The position numbers and the translations under genes are program-made. A DNA stretch of 20,029 nt from CAIMFV01 sp040757715. GTDB taxonomy: Bacteria; Pseudomonadota; Alphaproteobacteria; Caulobacterales; Caulobacteraceae. Shown piece after piece: positions 7,530 to 14,768 of this stretch. Location: assembly GCA_040757715.1 (NCBI GenBank), contig JBFLWS010000040.1, forward strand, positions 1 to 20,029. The letters run 5' to 3'. Numbering within the stretch: the stretch's first letter is position 1; the number at the start of each line of letters is the position of its first letter. Under the pieces are notes generated by a model. The model had not been told where the DNA came from. It made no database searches and was given only the letters and a program-made list of their open reading frames with translations.

Positions 7530-10394
7530 TTAAGGCTTCACCGGTTCAGCGGCGAGCCGGGCCCCTTCCTCCGGAACAAGCTCCAAGGTCCAGGCGGTCT
7601 TCGTCGTGAAATAGGTCTTGGCCGCGCGTTGGATGTCGGAGGTGGTGATCTTCTCCAGCCCAGGCACGGCATCCTTGATCAGGTCGAGCATCTGAGGATC
7701 GGTCTGGGCGTCGCGCAGAGCGCCCAGCCAATAACCGTTGGTCTGCCGCGCCTTGTCGATGCCTTCGATCTGCGGCTTGCGAGCGCGGTCGAGCTCGTCC
7801 TGAGTCACGCCCTTCTCGGCCATGTCGGCGGTGATGCGGGCGAGATTGGTGCGGAAGGCGTCGATCTTGTCCGGCGGCGTCTCGATGCCAGCGATGGTGT
7901 ATCCAAAGCCCGGCAGCTGGCGCGAGTTCTGGCCGAAAACCATGGGCGCGTAGGCCGCGCCTTCCTGCACTCGCACCACTTCGAACAGGCGCGACAGCAG
8001 GATTTGCTGCGTGAGTCCGATGATGCGCACCGTTTGCGGATCGGCGCGCCCATCCACCGTCGGCCAACCGATGGAAACCACCGACTGGTTGGCCTGACCC
8101 TTGTGATGGAGAATCACCGGTCCAGCAGACGCCGGGAAGGTCACCTTGATGTTGGCCGGGGTCGGCGTGAAGGCGGTTTCACGCTTAGGCAAGGCGCCCA
8201 AGGTCTTGGCCGTCTCGGCGATGGCTTGGTCGACCGTGATGTCGCCCACGATCTCCACCTCCACAGCCTCTTTGGTGAGCGGGGCGGCGAGGAGAGTCTT
8301 CAGGTCATCGGGCTTGGCGGCGGCGAGCTCGGCTGGCGTGGCCAGATAGGCCCAGCGGCGGTCATTCCCATGGACCCGCGGCTGCAACTCCACCTGCCAG
8401 GCGTTCATGGGCGCGGTCTCGACTTGGCCGCGCACCAAGGTCTGACTGGCGCGTTGCTGATCGAAGGCCTGCGGGCGGAAACCGGGCGCGGTCATGAAGG
8501 CCGCGATCTGTTGCAGCTCATAGGCTAGGTCTGCGGTCTTGGCGCTGCCCGAGAAGACGAAGTGAGCGTCGTTGGCGCCGAAATTCAGGTCCATGGCCTT
8601 GTCGGCGAAGAGGGCGTCGATTTCGTCCACCGTCAGGTCTGTGAGGCCGCCCTGCAGGAAGGCGGGAATCGCCCAGTTCAGCGCCGAAGCGCCAGGCGGG
8701 CGTTCGCGCAGACCGCCGCCCAGGTTCACCGCCAACTGCACCTTCTTATCCTCAAACTTGGTCGGCTTTACCGTGAGGCGCACGCCGTTGGCGAAACGCA
8801 CGAAGGTTGCGCCTGCCTCTGTCGACTCACGCCGTTCCACCACCTGACCGAGGGGGCCGAAGCTCGTATGGGTCCAGGTCTTGGACGTCTCGGCCTTGGG
8901 GGCGGCGATGGGGCTCGAATCAATGACCCGGAACGTGTCGGCCAAGGCTGCATCGCCGCCTTCCAACGGCGTCGGCGAGGAGAAATACACGAGCGGTCCG
9001 CTGCCGCTGAAAGCCTCGCGCAGCGCTGCGTTCACGGTTTCAGCCTTCAGCCCCTTGGTCGTGGCCTCGAAGCGGGCGAGGGCGTCTTCGGGCGATGTGA
9101 AGACCCGGTCGTCATTCACCGCCTGGACGAGGCCCGCGGCGAGATTGCGCGAACGGCGGGTATTCACGCCGTCCACCGCCGCTTGCAGATTGGTGCGCAT
9201 CTCGGCGATTTCGCGATCCACCTCGGTTTGGGCGAGGCCGTATTGCAGCACTTGGCGCCGCGCAGCGTCCGCGGCGGCGAGGGCCTTCTTCCATTCCCGG
9301 GGCTTGGGGACCACCACCAGGCCGGCGGCGTCGAGGCTCTTCACGTAATCGGAGTAGTTGACGCCCGCCTGAACGAAGGGCGCGTCGGGGGCGTGGGCCA
9401 GCTTGTCCAGCCGCCGGCTGAGGGCGCTCAGGCCGAGTTCGCGCACCACATTGCGCGCCCGCTTCGCGACGCTGTCGGGGGCGTTGTCGTGCGGGTGAAC
9501 CCAGTCGACCCACAGGACCGGCGCAAGGCCTGGCTCCGAATAGACCGTGGCTTCCAGCTTGCGCGGCTTGGGCGCGCCAAGGTCTGGACGATGCTCAGTG
9601 GGCGTCGCGTCGCGCCAGTCGCTGAACTTGGCTTTGATCATCGATTCGACCGCCTTCGGATCGATATCGCCCACCACGATCAGCGTCGCGGCCTCGGGGC
9701 GATAGTGCTCGCGGTAATAGGCGGCGATCTCGCCGACCGGCGCATGCTGGAGCACGTCCACCTTGCCGATGGGGAAGCGGTGCGACGCCAACTGATCAGG
9801 CATGAGGAAGAGCCAGCGCTGGTCGAACTGGCTACGACGCGCCGGGGTGTCGCCGAGTCGTTGTTCGGACTCCACCACGCCGCGCTCGGGCTCCATGGCC
9901 GCAGCGGCGAGGGTCAGTTCGCTGGCCGCCTCGCGCATGAGCATCAGCCCGGTGTCGAGAGCGTCAGGCTCCGACAACGGCATGTCGAACTGATAGACGG
10001 TCTCGTCAAAGCCGGTGAAGGCATTGGTGTCGGCGCCGAATTGCAGACCGTGGCGTTCGAGGATCTTTTTCACATCGCCTTCAGCCACGTGGGTCGAGCC
10101 CTTGAAGGCCATATGCTCAAGGAAATGGGCGAGGCCCTGCTGCGCGTCCGTCTCCTCCAGCGAGCCCGAGCCGATGCGCAGCCGCAGCGACACCTCCTTG
10201 GTGGGGGTGGTGTTGTGCATGATGGCGTAGCGCATGCCGTTGGGCAGGACGCCGTAGGTCACCCGCGCATCCGCTTTCAAATCGCTGGAGGCTTGGGGCC
10301 AGGCGTTGGTTTGCGGCGCGGCGAAGGCGCCTTGCGCGAGGCACAGGGCGAGGGCTGACCCGGCCGAAAGGGCGAGGCGTCGAAAGGGCGTCAT
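7530..10394 (-). CDS. Secreted M16 family zinc metallopeptidase (pitrilysin/insulinase-like)
   Basis: A 954-residue M16 peptidase with the full-length double-module layout, exported by a signal peptide (MTPFRRLALSAGSALALCLA...AFA) to the periplasm or outer membrane. The inverted zinc motif HFLEH occupies residues 90-94 (His90, Glu93, His94). The third ligand, Glu170 in PERGVV, lies exactly 76 residues after His94, as in the family. The second half (about 530 to the end) has a second M16 domain without HxxEH, including 'FEVVRVQEGAAYAPMVFGQNSR' and the usual C-terminal inactive module, so one chain forms the closed proteolytic chamber. It likely degrades peptides or unfolded secreted proteins. 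The ATG at 10394 is chosen for the signal peptide; the frame runs open to 10634 but overlaps hfaD. It follows hfaD by 86 bp on the same strand and could be read through from the hfa operon. Confidence 0.92.
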   Translation of the reverse strand: MTPFRRLALSAGSALALCLAQGAFAAPQTNAWPQASSDLKADARVTYGVLPNGMRYAIMHNTTPTKEVSLRLRIGSGSLEETDAQQGLAHFLEHMAFKGSTHVAEGDVKKILERHGLQFGADTNAFTGFDETVYQFDMPLSEPDALDTGLMLMREAASELTLAAAAMEPERGVVESEQRLGDTPARRSQFDQRWLFLMPDQLASHRFPIGKVDVLQHAPVGEIAAYYREHYRPEAATLIVVGDIDPKAVESMIKAKFSDWRDATPTEHRPDLGAPKPRKLEATVYSEPGLAPVLWVDWVHPHDNAPDSVAKRARNVVRELGLSALSRRLDKLAHAPDAPFVQAGVNYSDYVKSLDAAGLVVVPKPREWKKALAAADAARRQVLQYGLAQTEVDREIAEMRTNLQAAVDGVNTRRSRNLAAGLVQAVNDDRVFTSPEDALARFEATTKGLKAETVNAALREAFSGSGPLVYFSSPTPLEGGDAALADTFRVIDSSPIAAPKAETSKTWTHTSFGPLGQVVERRESTEAGATFVRFANGVRLTVKPTKFEDKKVQLAVNLGGGLRERPPGASALNWAIPAFLQGGLTDLTVDEIDALFADKAMDLNFGANDAHFVFSGSAKTADLAYELQQIAAFMTAPGFRPQAFDQQRASQTLVRGQVETAPMNAWQVELQPRVHGNDRRWAYLATPAELAAAKPDDLKTLLAAPLTKEAVEVEIVGDITVDQAIAETAKTLGALPKRETAFTPTPANIKVTFPASAGPVILHHKGQANQSVVSIGWPTVDGRADPQTVRIIGLTQQILLSRLFEVVRVQEGAAYAPMVFGQNSRQLPGFGYTIAGIETPPDKIDAFRTNLARITADMAEKGVTQDELDRARKPQIEGIDKARQTNGYWLGALRDAQTDPQMLDLIKDAVPGLEKITTSDIQRAAKTYFTTKTAWTLELVPEEGARLAAEPVKP

Positions 10395-10480
10395 GAGGTC
10401 AGTCCGAGAAACGAAGGCCAAGGTCGGATTTGTTGGGAAACAATTTGGCGCCGACAAGGCGAAATTTCTCGGCGATGGGA
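10395..10480. other. hfaD-M16 peptidase intergenic gap
   Basis: 86 bp between the hfaD stop and the peptidase start. It contains near-palindromic GGCGAAATTTCTCGGC (about 10459-10474) but no T-run typical of an intrinsic terminator in the hfaD direction, so a stop between the two genes is not evident. Confidence 0.3.
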
Positions 10481-11725
10481 TCAGTGCCCCGACTTCACCT
10501 GATAGGTGGCGGTGTTGCCTACGGCGCTGGCTTGAGCGTTGACGGTCGATGCGCCGTTGACGGTGGCGGTGGTGGAGGCGTGCACGCCGCCGTTGTTCAC
10601 CTGGGTGTTGGTTGCACCGACGCCGCCCTGGCAACTGGGACAGGCATAGCCGCTGGCGGCGTTGCCCACGGCGGTGGACACGAGGTTCACGCCGCCGCTC
10701 GTCCCATCGCCCCCGGTGAAGCTGGCCGTGGCCGAGACGTCGCCATTGTTGGTCTGGCTGACGGTCATATTGGTCTGGGGGCCGGCGTTGGAGGCGATAG
10801 CCGAGTTGCCGACACCGTAGGCGGAGACCGTGGCCGTCCCGGACCAGGCCTGCAGTTGCACCTCGTTGTCGGCGCTCACCGCCGAACCGTTGGTCTGGGT
10901 GGAGGTGAGCGACGTGGTCCCGGTGTCGGCGGCGATGTTGATGTTATTCGCCGTGGCGGTGGCGGCGGAGATGAAGTCGCCCGTCGTGGTCTGGTTCACC
11001 AGCACCGTGGCCTGCACCCTCGCGGTCTCCTGATCCTGGGTCGCCTGGGCGTTCACGGACGAGTTGGTCGCGTCCACGGTGACGTTATTGCCGACAGCGG
11101 TGGCCGAATAGCCGGACGCGCCGCTCACGCAGCAGATCGTGGCGTTCACATAGGCGCGCACCAGGCCCTGGTTCGATTGGGTCGCATTCGGCTGAGTGGT
11201 TCCGTTCACCACCTCCCAGCCCTGGGTGTTGGCGACTGCGCTGGAATCAACGGAAACCTGGCCCGTGGGGCCGCCCCCCGTGCCCACATAGCTGTCGGCA
11301 GTGGTCTGGCCGGCGTTGGTCACGGTCTGTCTCGCCGAGCCGCTGACAACGCCGCAGCAGGTGCCCAGCGTGGCCGTATTGCCTACCGCCGAGGTGGTGG
11401 CGCCGACCAGCGTGTCCGCGCCGTGATCGGCCACCAGGCTGGTGAGGGCCGCGCTCTTGGCGCCCAGGGTCTGGGTGGAGGTCGCCTGCAGGTTCTGATT
11501 CTCGCCCGTGGCCGTGAAGCTGTTGCCCACGGAGCTGGTGGCCGCCGTGGCGGTGTCCGGCGGCGTGGTCACATGCAGCTGCTGCTGGGAGAAGACGTCG
11601 CCCAGCTGCACCTGGCTGTTCAGCACCTGGACTTGGGCGGTCTGACTAGTAGCGGCCCCGGATATTGCGACGGTCAGGATCGCGGTCAGCGTCCCAGTGA
11701 GACGGGTCAGCGCGCGTTTTCCCAT
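10481..11725 (-). CDS. hfaD: Holdfast anchor protein HfaD, repeat-rich surface protein
   Basis: HfaD is one of the surface proteins that anchor the adhesive holdfast to the cell pole in Caulobacter; here it is the third gene after hfaA and hfaB. The 414-residue product has a signal peptide (MGKRALTRLTG, hydrophobic core, ISGAATS) and then a Thr/Ser/Asn/Gln/Ala-rich body almost without Lys. A motif like (A/S)VGN recurs with its V at residues 66, 114, 164, 211, 258 (degenerate), 305, 353 and 402. A Q-T-N-N-G-x-V-x-A-like motif follows about 19-22 residues later each time. The body is thus a repeat of about 48 residues, suggestive of a beta-solenoid or amyloid-like fold. Cys pairs occur at 123-124, 198-199 and 362/365. 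The start overlaps the hfaB end by 80 bp and is fixed by the signal peptide. Identity rests on composition, repeats and operon order. Confidence 0.8.
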   Translation of the reverse strand: MGKRALTRLTGTLTAILTVAISGAATSQTAQVQVLNSQVQLGDVFSQQQLHVTTPPDTATAATSSVGNSFTATGENQNLQATSTQTLGAKSAALTSLVADHGADTLVGATTSAVGNTATLGTCCGVVSGSARQTVTNAGQTTADSYVGTGGGPTGQVSVDSSAVANTQGWEVVNGTTQPNATQSNQGLVRAYVNATICCVSGASGYSATAVGNNVTVDATNSSVNAQATQDQETARVQATVLVNQTTTGDFISAATATANNINIAADTGTTSLTSTQTNGSAVSADNEVQLQAWSGTATVSAYGVGNSAIASNAGPQTNMTVSQTNNGDVSATASFTGGDGTSGGVNLVSTAVGNAASGYACPSCQGGVGATNTQVNNGGVHASTTATVNGASTVNAQASAVGNTATYQVKSGH

Positions 11726-12668
11726 TGTTGCGGTCCAGGTTGTTATAGGCGGGGGTGAAGCCGCCGGTGACGCCGGTGGGGCCCAAGGGGTCGGTGATCA
11801 TGCAGCCCTGCGGACCCGGCATGCCGTAGAGATTGGCCACCATCTCCACCATGCCGCGCTCGATGAGCGAGCGGACGGCGAGCTGCACCGGCTCCAGGGC
11901 GCCGGTACCGGCCGAAGCGTCGATGACGTCGGAGCCGAAGAACTTGAACAGGCCCACGCCCACCTGGCGGCCGATGATCTGCTTTTGATAGGAGACCACG
12001 TCCACGACCTCCTGGGTCTTGGTCTCCACCAGGCGCAGGTCGATGGCCACGTTCATCACGTAGAGCTGGCCGGTGATTTCGCCGGTGCCCTTGGTGGCGT
12101 TCTGCTTGCCACCGGCCAGATCGAGGCCGCTGGAGCGGATATTATAGTTGAGCTCGGTGACCCCGCCGACCACGTAGAAGTCTGAACCCGGGATCTGGCC
12201 CGACAAGATCTTGCGATAGGGCGCAGCGGCGCCGGGCGCCGGCGGCGGCTCGTCGGAAATGAGCTTGTTGTTGGCGTATTTCAGCTCCAGCTCGGAGACG
12301 CTGGTGTCGTAGCGCTCCACCAGAGGCACGCCCGCCTTGGCCAGGGCCGAGATGGCCATGAGCGAAGCGCCCTGGGTGATGGCCCGGCCGCCATTGTCCT
12401 CCGCCTTGCCCGTATAGTCCGCGATGCGGCCCACGGCGATGCGCGGCGCGCGCAGATGAGCCCGGCGTGCGTAATCAGAAAGGCAAACGAGGGCGGCGGA
12501 GTAGGGCGTGCCGTTGGAGGTGACGGGCGCATCGCCGATGGGCTGAGCATAGAGACCCGCCCCGCCCGCGTGCGGAGACACGCAACCGCCGAGCAGGCCG
12601 GCGACCGCGGTCAGGACAACACCGCGGCGCACCACACTCACGACTGCAGCTCGGCGATCATTGGCCAT
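11646..12668 (-). CDS. hfaB: Holdfast anchoring protein HfaB, CsgG-like outer-membrane lipoprotein
   Basis: HfaB is the CsgG-family member of the holdfast anchor system; CsgG forms the outer-membrane channel that secretes curli subunits, and HfaB is needed for HfaA and HfaD to reach or stay at the surface. The 340-residue protein has a lipoprotein signal with lipobox LGGC (Cys29). The CsgG core follows: 'RIAVGRIADYTGKAEDNGGRAITQGASLMAISALAKAG', 'LVERYDTS', a 'FYVVGGVTELNYNIRSSG' strand pair, and 'NVAIDLRLVETKTQEVVDVVSY'. A low-complexity Asn/Asp/Arg tail ends it. I prefer the ATG at 12668 over 12686 because AAGG lies 9 bp before it and translation is coupled: the start overlaps the hfaA stop (ATGGCCAATGA). 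The last 80 bp overlap hfaD. Confidence 0.88.
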   Translation of the reverse strand: MANDRRAAVVSVVRRGVVLTAVAGLLGGCVSPHAGGAGLYAQPIGDAPVTSNGTPYSAALVCLSDYARRAHLRAPRIAVGRIADYTGKAEDNGGRAITQGASLMAISALAKAGVPLVERYDTSVSELELKYANNKLISDEPPPAPGAAAPYRKILSGQIPGSDFYVVGGVTELNYNIRSSGLDLAGGKQNATKGTGEITGQLYVMNVAIDLRLVETKTQEVVDVVSYQKQIIGRQVGVGLFKFFGSDVIDASAGTGALEPVQLAVRSLIERGMVEMVANLYGMPGPQGCMITDPLGPTGVTGGFTPAYNNLDRNNGKTRADPSHWDADRDPDRRNIRGRY

Positions 12669-13101
12669 TGAGGTTGACCTTGCCATTGAGCACGGTGGAG
12701 GCGGTGACCGAACCGTTGTTGGTCTGGGTCGCGTTGACGATGACGGTGTTGTTGTTGCCGGTCACGGTGACATTGAGATTGTTGCCGATGGCCGTGGCCG
12801 TGGCCGAGCCGGTCGCGCCCACTCCGGATAGCGTGTCCAGCGTGCCGCCGGTGATCCGCTTGGAGAAGATGGAATTGTCGGTCCCGTTCTGAATCACCCC
12901 GTCAGTGATGACGAGATTGCCGTTGGCGTCGCGCGTCGTGACATTCACCGGGTTCTGCAGTGCGCTGAGGTTGGTCCGATAGCCCTGGGTGAAGCTGGAG
13001 GCGCTGGACGAGGCGCTTTGCGCCATGGCGGGGTCGGCGCAGACGCACACGCCCGCCAAGCAGGCGGCGCTGACCGCGAACATGAGCTTGATCTGCCGCA
13101 T
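12658..13101 (-). CDS. hfaA: Holdfast anchoring protein HfaA
   Basis: HfaA is a small secreted subunit of the holdfast anchor, reported in Caulobacter to form very stable, amyloid-like multimers at the stalked pole. The 147-residue product has a signal peptide (MRQIKLMFAVSAACLAG, three Cys, cleavage after AMA at about residue 28). A Ser-rich linker and the segment 'NPVNVTTRDANGNLVITDGVIQ' follow. The C-terminus is an Asn/Thr/Val-rich unit with AIGN at 104-107 and QTNNGSVTA at 126-134. That unit is the same repeat type that is reiterated in HfaD. GAGG lies about 7-10 bp before the ATG at 13101. It is first in the operon, and its stop overlaps the hfaB start. Confidence 0.87.
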   Translation of the reverse strand: MRQIKLMFAVSAACLAGVCVCADPAMAQSASSSASSFTQGYRTNLSALQNPVNVTTRDANGNLVITDGVIQNGTDNSIFSKRITGGTLDTLSGVGATGSATATAIGNNLNVTVTGNNNTVIVNATQTNNGSVTASTVLNGKVNLNGQ

Positions 13102-13286
13102 GGGTATGGCCTCGCTTAGCTCTACGCCGCCTAAGCCCGCGGCTCTTCATGCGAGATTCACCAAACCACCACAGCCTTAACCAGAAGGTAAACACATGTA
13201 GACGAACTGGCATCTTAGTACGTTTTCCCACCGCGGCCGGGTTTCGACTCGGGCCTCGACGACTTAAATGCAGACAGTGCCAGCCC
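13102..13286. promoter_or_regulatory. Divergent control region between hfaA and the rhomboid gene
   Basis: 185 bp that must hold the hfa operon promoter (minus strand) and probably that of the rhomboid gene (plus strand). The only recognisable element is a near-match to the CtrA box, listed separately. No strong sigma70-like pair stands out on either strand, as expected for activator-dependent promoters. Confidence 0.45.
13177..13191 (-). promoter_or_regulatory. Putative CtrA box upstream of hfaA
   Basis: Minus strand TTAC-N7-TTAA (plus strand TTAACCAGAAGGTAA) matches the CtrA consensus TTAA-N7-TTAA at 7 of 8 positions with exact 7-bp spacing. It lies about 76 bp before the hfaA start, where a -35 region could be. 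CtrA is the Caulobacter cell-cycle regulator, and pole-specific adhesion genes are developmentally timed, so a site here makes sense. One near-match cannot be told from chance without footprinting or conservation. Confidence 0.4.
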
Positions 13287-13991
13287 ATGGAGCGACGGAT
13301 CATTTCGAAATCGGGCGAAGAGCGATTGGATGGCGGGGCATCGCGCGTCTCTGTGCGCGAGCCGCTGATCAGCGCGCCCTGGCCGGCGGTGGTCCTGCCG
13401 GTGATCTTCCTCGCCATCTACGCTTTGCAAGCCTTCAGTGGTGAAAGCGATCGTATCGTCGAGACCTTCGCCTTTCAGCCGGCGGCCTTCCTGCAAGGGG
13501 CTTATGCCGAGCTCGCCACGTCTCTCTTCATCCATGGCAACTGGCCGCACGTGCTGTTCAACTCGGCCTTCGCCCTGGCCTTCGGGGCACCCGTGGCGCG
13601 CTTGTTCGGAACGACTCCGCTGAGGGGGCTCGTCTATCTCATCTTCTTCCTGGTGTGCGGGGTGCTGGCCAATCTCGGCTACGCCCTTGTGCATATGGGC
13701 GATACGGAGCGCGTGGCGGTGGTGGGCGCCTCTGGGGGCATAGCCGGTTTCATGGGGGCGGCGAGCCGACTCATACGACGCAGGCTGGATGGCGGGCTCG
13801 CGCCTTTCACCAGTTCCACCGTTGTGGGCATGGCGGCGGCCTGGATATCAGGCAATGCCTTGATTGGTCTGACAGGGCTCGCCCCCATGACCGGCGGCGC
13901 GCCCATCGCTTGGGAGGCGCACCTTGCAGGCTATGCCGCAGGACTATTTCTTATCGAGCCGTTCGCCCGCGGCTTCGGTCGCTTGTCATAA
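13287..13991 (+). CDS. Rhomboid family intramembrane serine protease
   Basis: A 234-residue inner-membrane protein of the rhomboid family, which cleaves transmembrane substrates inside the bilayer with a Ser-His dyad. About six hydrophobic segments are visible (about 33-50, 85-102, 115-135, 145-160, 178-197, 213-226). The HxxxN motif is His88/Asn92 in PHVLFN, the nucleophile is Ser149 in GASGGIAG, and the general base is His212 in EAHLAGYAAG, so all catalytic positions are present. I chose the ATG at 13287; in-frame sequence back to 13149 is Arg/Cys-rich and overlaps the hfa control region. No good Shine-Dalgarno precedes the ATG, so the exact start is uncertain. It is divergent from hfaA. 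Its substrate is unknown. Confidence 0.88.
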   Translation: MERRIISKSGEERLDGGASRVSVREPLISAPWPAVVLPVIFLAIYALQAFSGESDRIVETFAFQPAAFLQGAYAELATSLFIHGNWPHVLFNSAFALAFGAPVARLFGTTPLRGLVYLIFFLVCGVLANLGYALVHMGDTERVAVVGASGGIAGFMGAASRLIRRRLDGGLAPFTSSTVVGMAAAWISGNALIGLTGLAPMTGGAPIAWEAHLAGYAAGLFLIEPFARGFGRLS

Positions 13992-14101
13992 GCCGATCAC
14001 AATAAAGCTAACGCGGCCTCGTCCGCCATTGCCACGACGGCTGGACTGATCCACGCTCCCTCCATGACAAGCGGATAAACCGCGGCATAGGGAGCATGAC
14101 T

Positions 14102-14533
14102 ATGTTGGTGGCTCAAATCCTGAAGACCAAGGGCGATAAGGTCTTCACGGCCTCTCCGGACGACACATTGGAAGCCTCGGCGGCCTTGCTGTTCACCCGG
14201 CGCGTGGGCGCCATGGTGGTGGTGGACGCCAGGGACGATCTCGTCGGCATCTTTTCCGAGCGCGATCTGGTGCGCGCCGTGGCTGAGGAAGGGACGGCGG
14301 CGCTGAGCAAGCCCGTTTCGGCCTTCATGACCCGCGATGTGATCTTCGCCCATCCCCACGAGTCCGTAGAGGAATTGCTGGAACGCATGACCGATCGGCG
14401 AATCCGTCACTTGCCCGTGGTGGAGATGGGGCGTTTGCGAGGCATCATCTCCATCGGCGATTTGGTGAAGGCGAAGATCGCCGCCGCGGAGGCCGAAGCC
14501 AAGGATCTGAAGGCCTATATCGCCGCCGGCTAG
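14102..14533 (+). CDS. Two-CBS-domain protein
   Basis: A 143-residue cytoplasmic protein made of two CBS domains in tandem (about residues 5-60 and 72-128), a Bateman module that usually binds adenine nucleotides and regulates a partner. Family marks are 'GAMVVVDARDDLVGIFSERDLVRAV' in the first domain and 'IRHLPVVEMGRLRGIISIGDLVK' in the second, closed by an Ala/Glu/Lys-rich helix. No catalytic domain is attached. The start at 14102 is preferred to the ATG at 14096 because AGGGAG (14089-14094) is 7 bp from the former but only 1 bp from the latter. It stands alone, 110 bp after the rhomboid gene and before the rRNA control region. What it regulates is unknown. Confidence 0.9.
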   Translation: MLVAQILKTKGDKVFTASPDDTLEASAALLFTRRVGAMVVVDARDDLVGIFSERDLVRAVAEEGTAALSKPVSAFMTRDVIFAHPHESVEELLERMTDRRIRHLPVVEMGRLRGIISIGDLVKAKIAAAEAEAKDLKAYIAAG

Positions 14534-14582
14534 GGCTGCTTCGGAACGTCGGAAGAAAATCCGTAATCGGCGCATTTCTCGC

Positions 14583-14611
14583 TTGCCGCGGGGAGGGGGC
14601 GTCGCTATACC
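14583..14611 (+). promoter_or_regulatory. Promoter P0 ahead of the rRNA control region
   Basis: TTGCCG (14583-14588), 17-bp spacer, TATACC (14606-14611), followed by the GC-rich discriminator CCGCCGC. This is the style of strong alphaproteobacterial stable-RNA promoters. It lies about 800 bp before 16S and directly upstream of the large inverted repeat, so it may drive a separate small RNA or the longest rRNA precursor. Confidence 0.5.
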
Positions 14612-14665
14612 CCGCCGCTCGCTCGGGGCCGGCTTGCCCTGCGGCGCAGGAACTGAAAAGAGCAA

Positions 14666-14767
14666 AAACCTCTTGATTTTCCTGGGCCGCTGACCTAGCT
14701 TCCCGAGCCTCAATCGAATCGCTCCGGACTAACGAGGGAAGCACCTCAGCGGCCCGCGGGGAGGTTT
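14666..14767 (+). other. Large interrupted inverted repeat, structured RNA candidate
   Basis: Three nested perfect arms pair in register. AAACCTC (14666-14672) pairs with GAGGTTT (14761-14767), GGGCCGCTGA (14684-14693) with TCAGCGGCCC (14746-14755), and GCTTCCC (14698-14704) with GGGAAGC (14736-14742). That is 24 base pairs with an 11/5-nt and a 4/3-nt internal loop and a 31-nt apical region. It lies about 50 nt downstream of promoter P0 and is followed at once by a UUCG hairpin. It could be a small RNA of 6S-like shape, a processing or antitermination structure, or a DNA-level element. I cannot assign it to a known RNA family. Confidence 0.5.
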
Positions 14768-14768
14768 G

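Noticed and set aside
8562..10358. Long open frame on the + strand (598 codons) opposite the M16 peptidase gene
   Set aside because: It is the mirror of a high-GC gene with an intact HxxEH peptidase on the other strand. The product is rich in His/Arg/Gly/Val with no domain, and no ribosome site or promoter supports it.
14673..14701. TTGATT-N17-TAGCTT as another promoter
   Set aside because: Both hexamers are weak, and the -10 lies inside the stem of the large inverted repeat. The TTGCCG/TATACC pair upstream is better.
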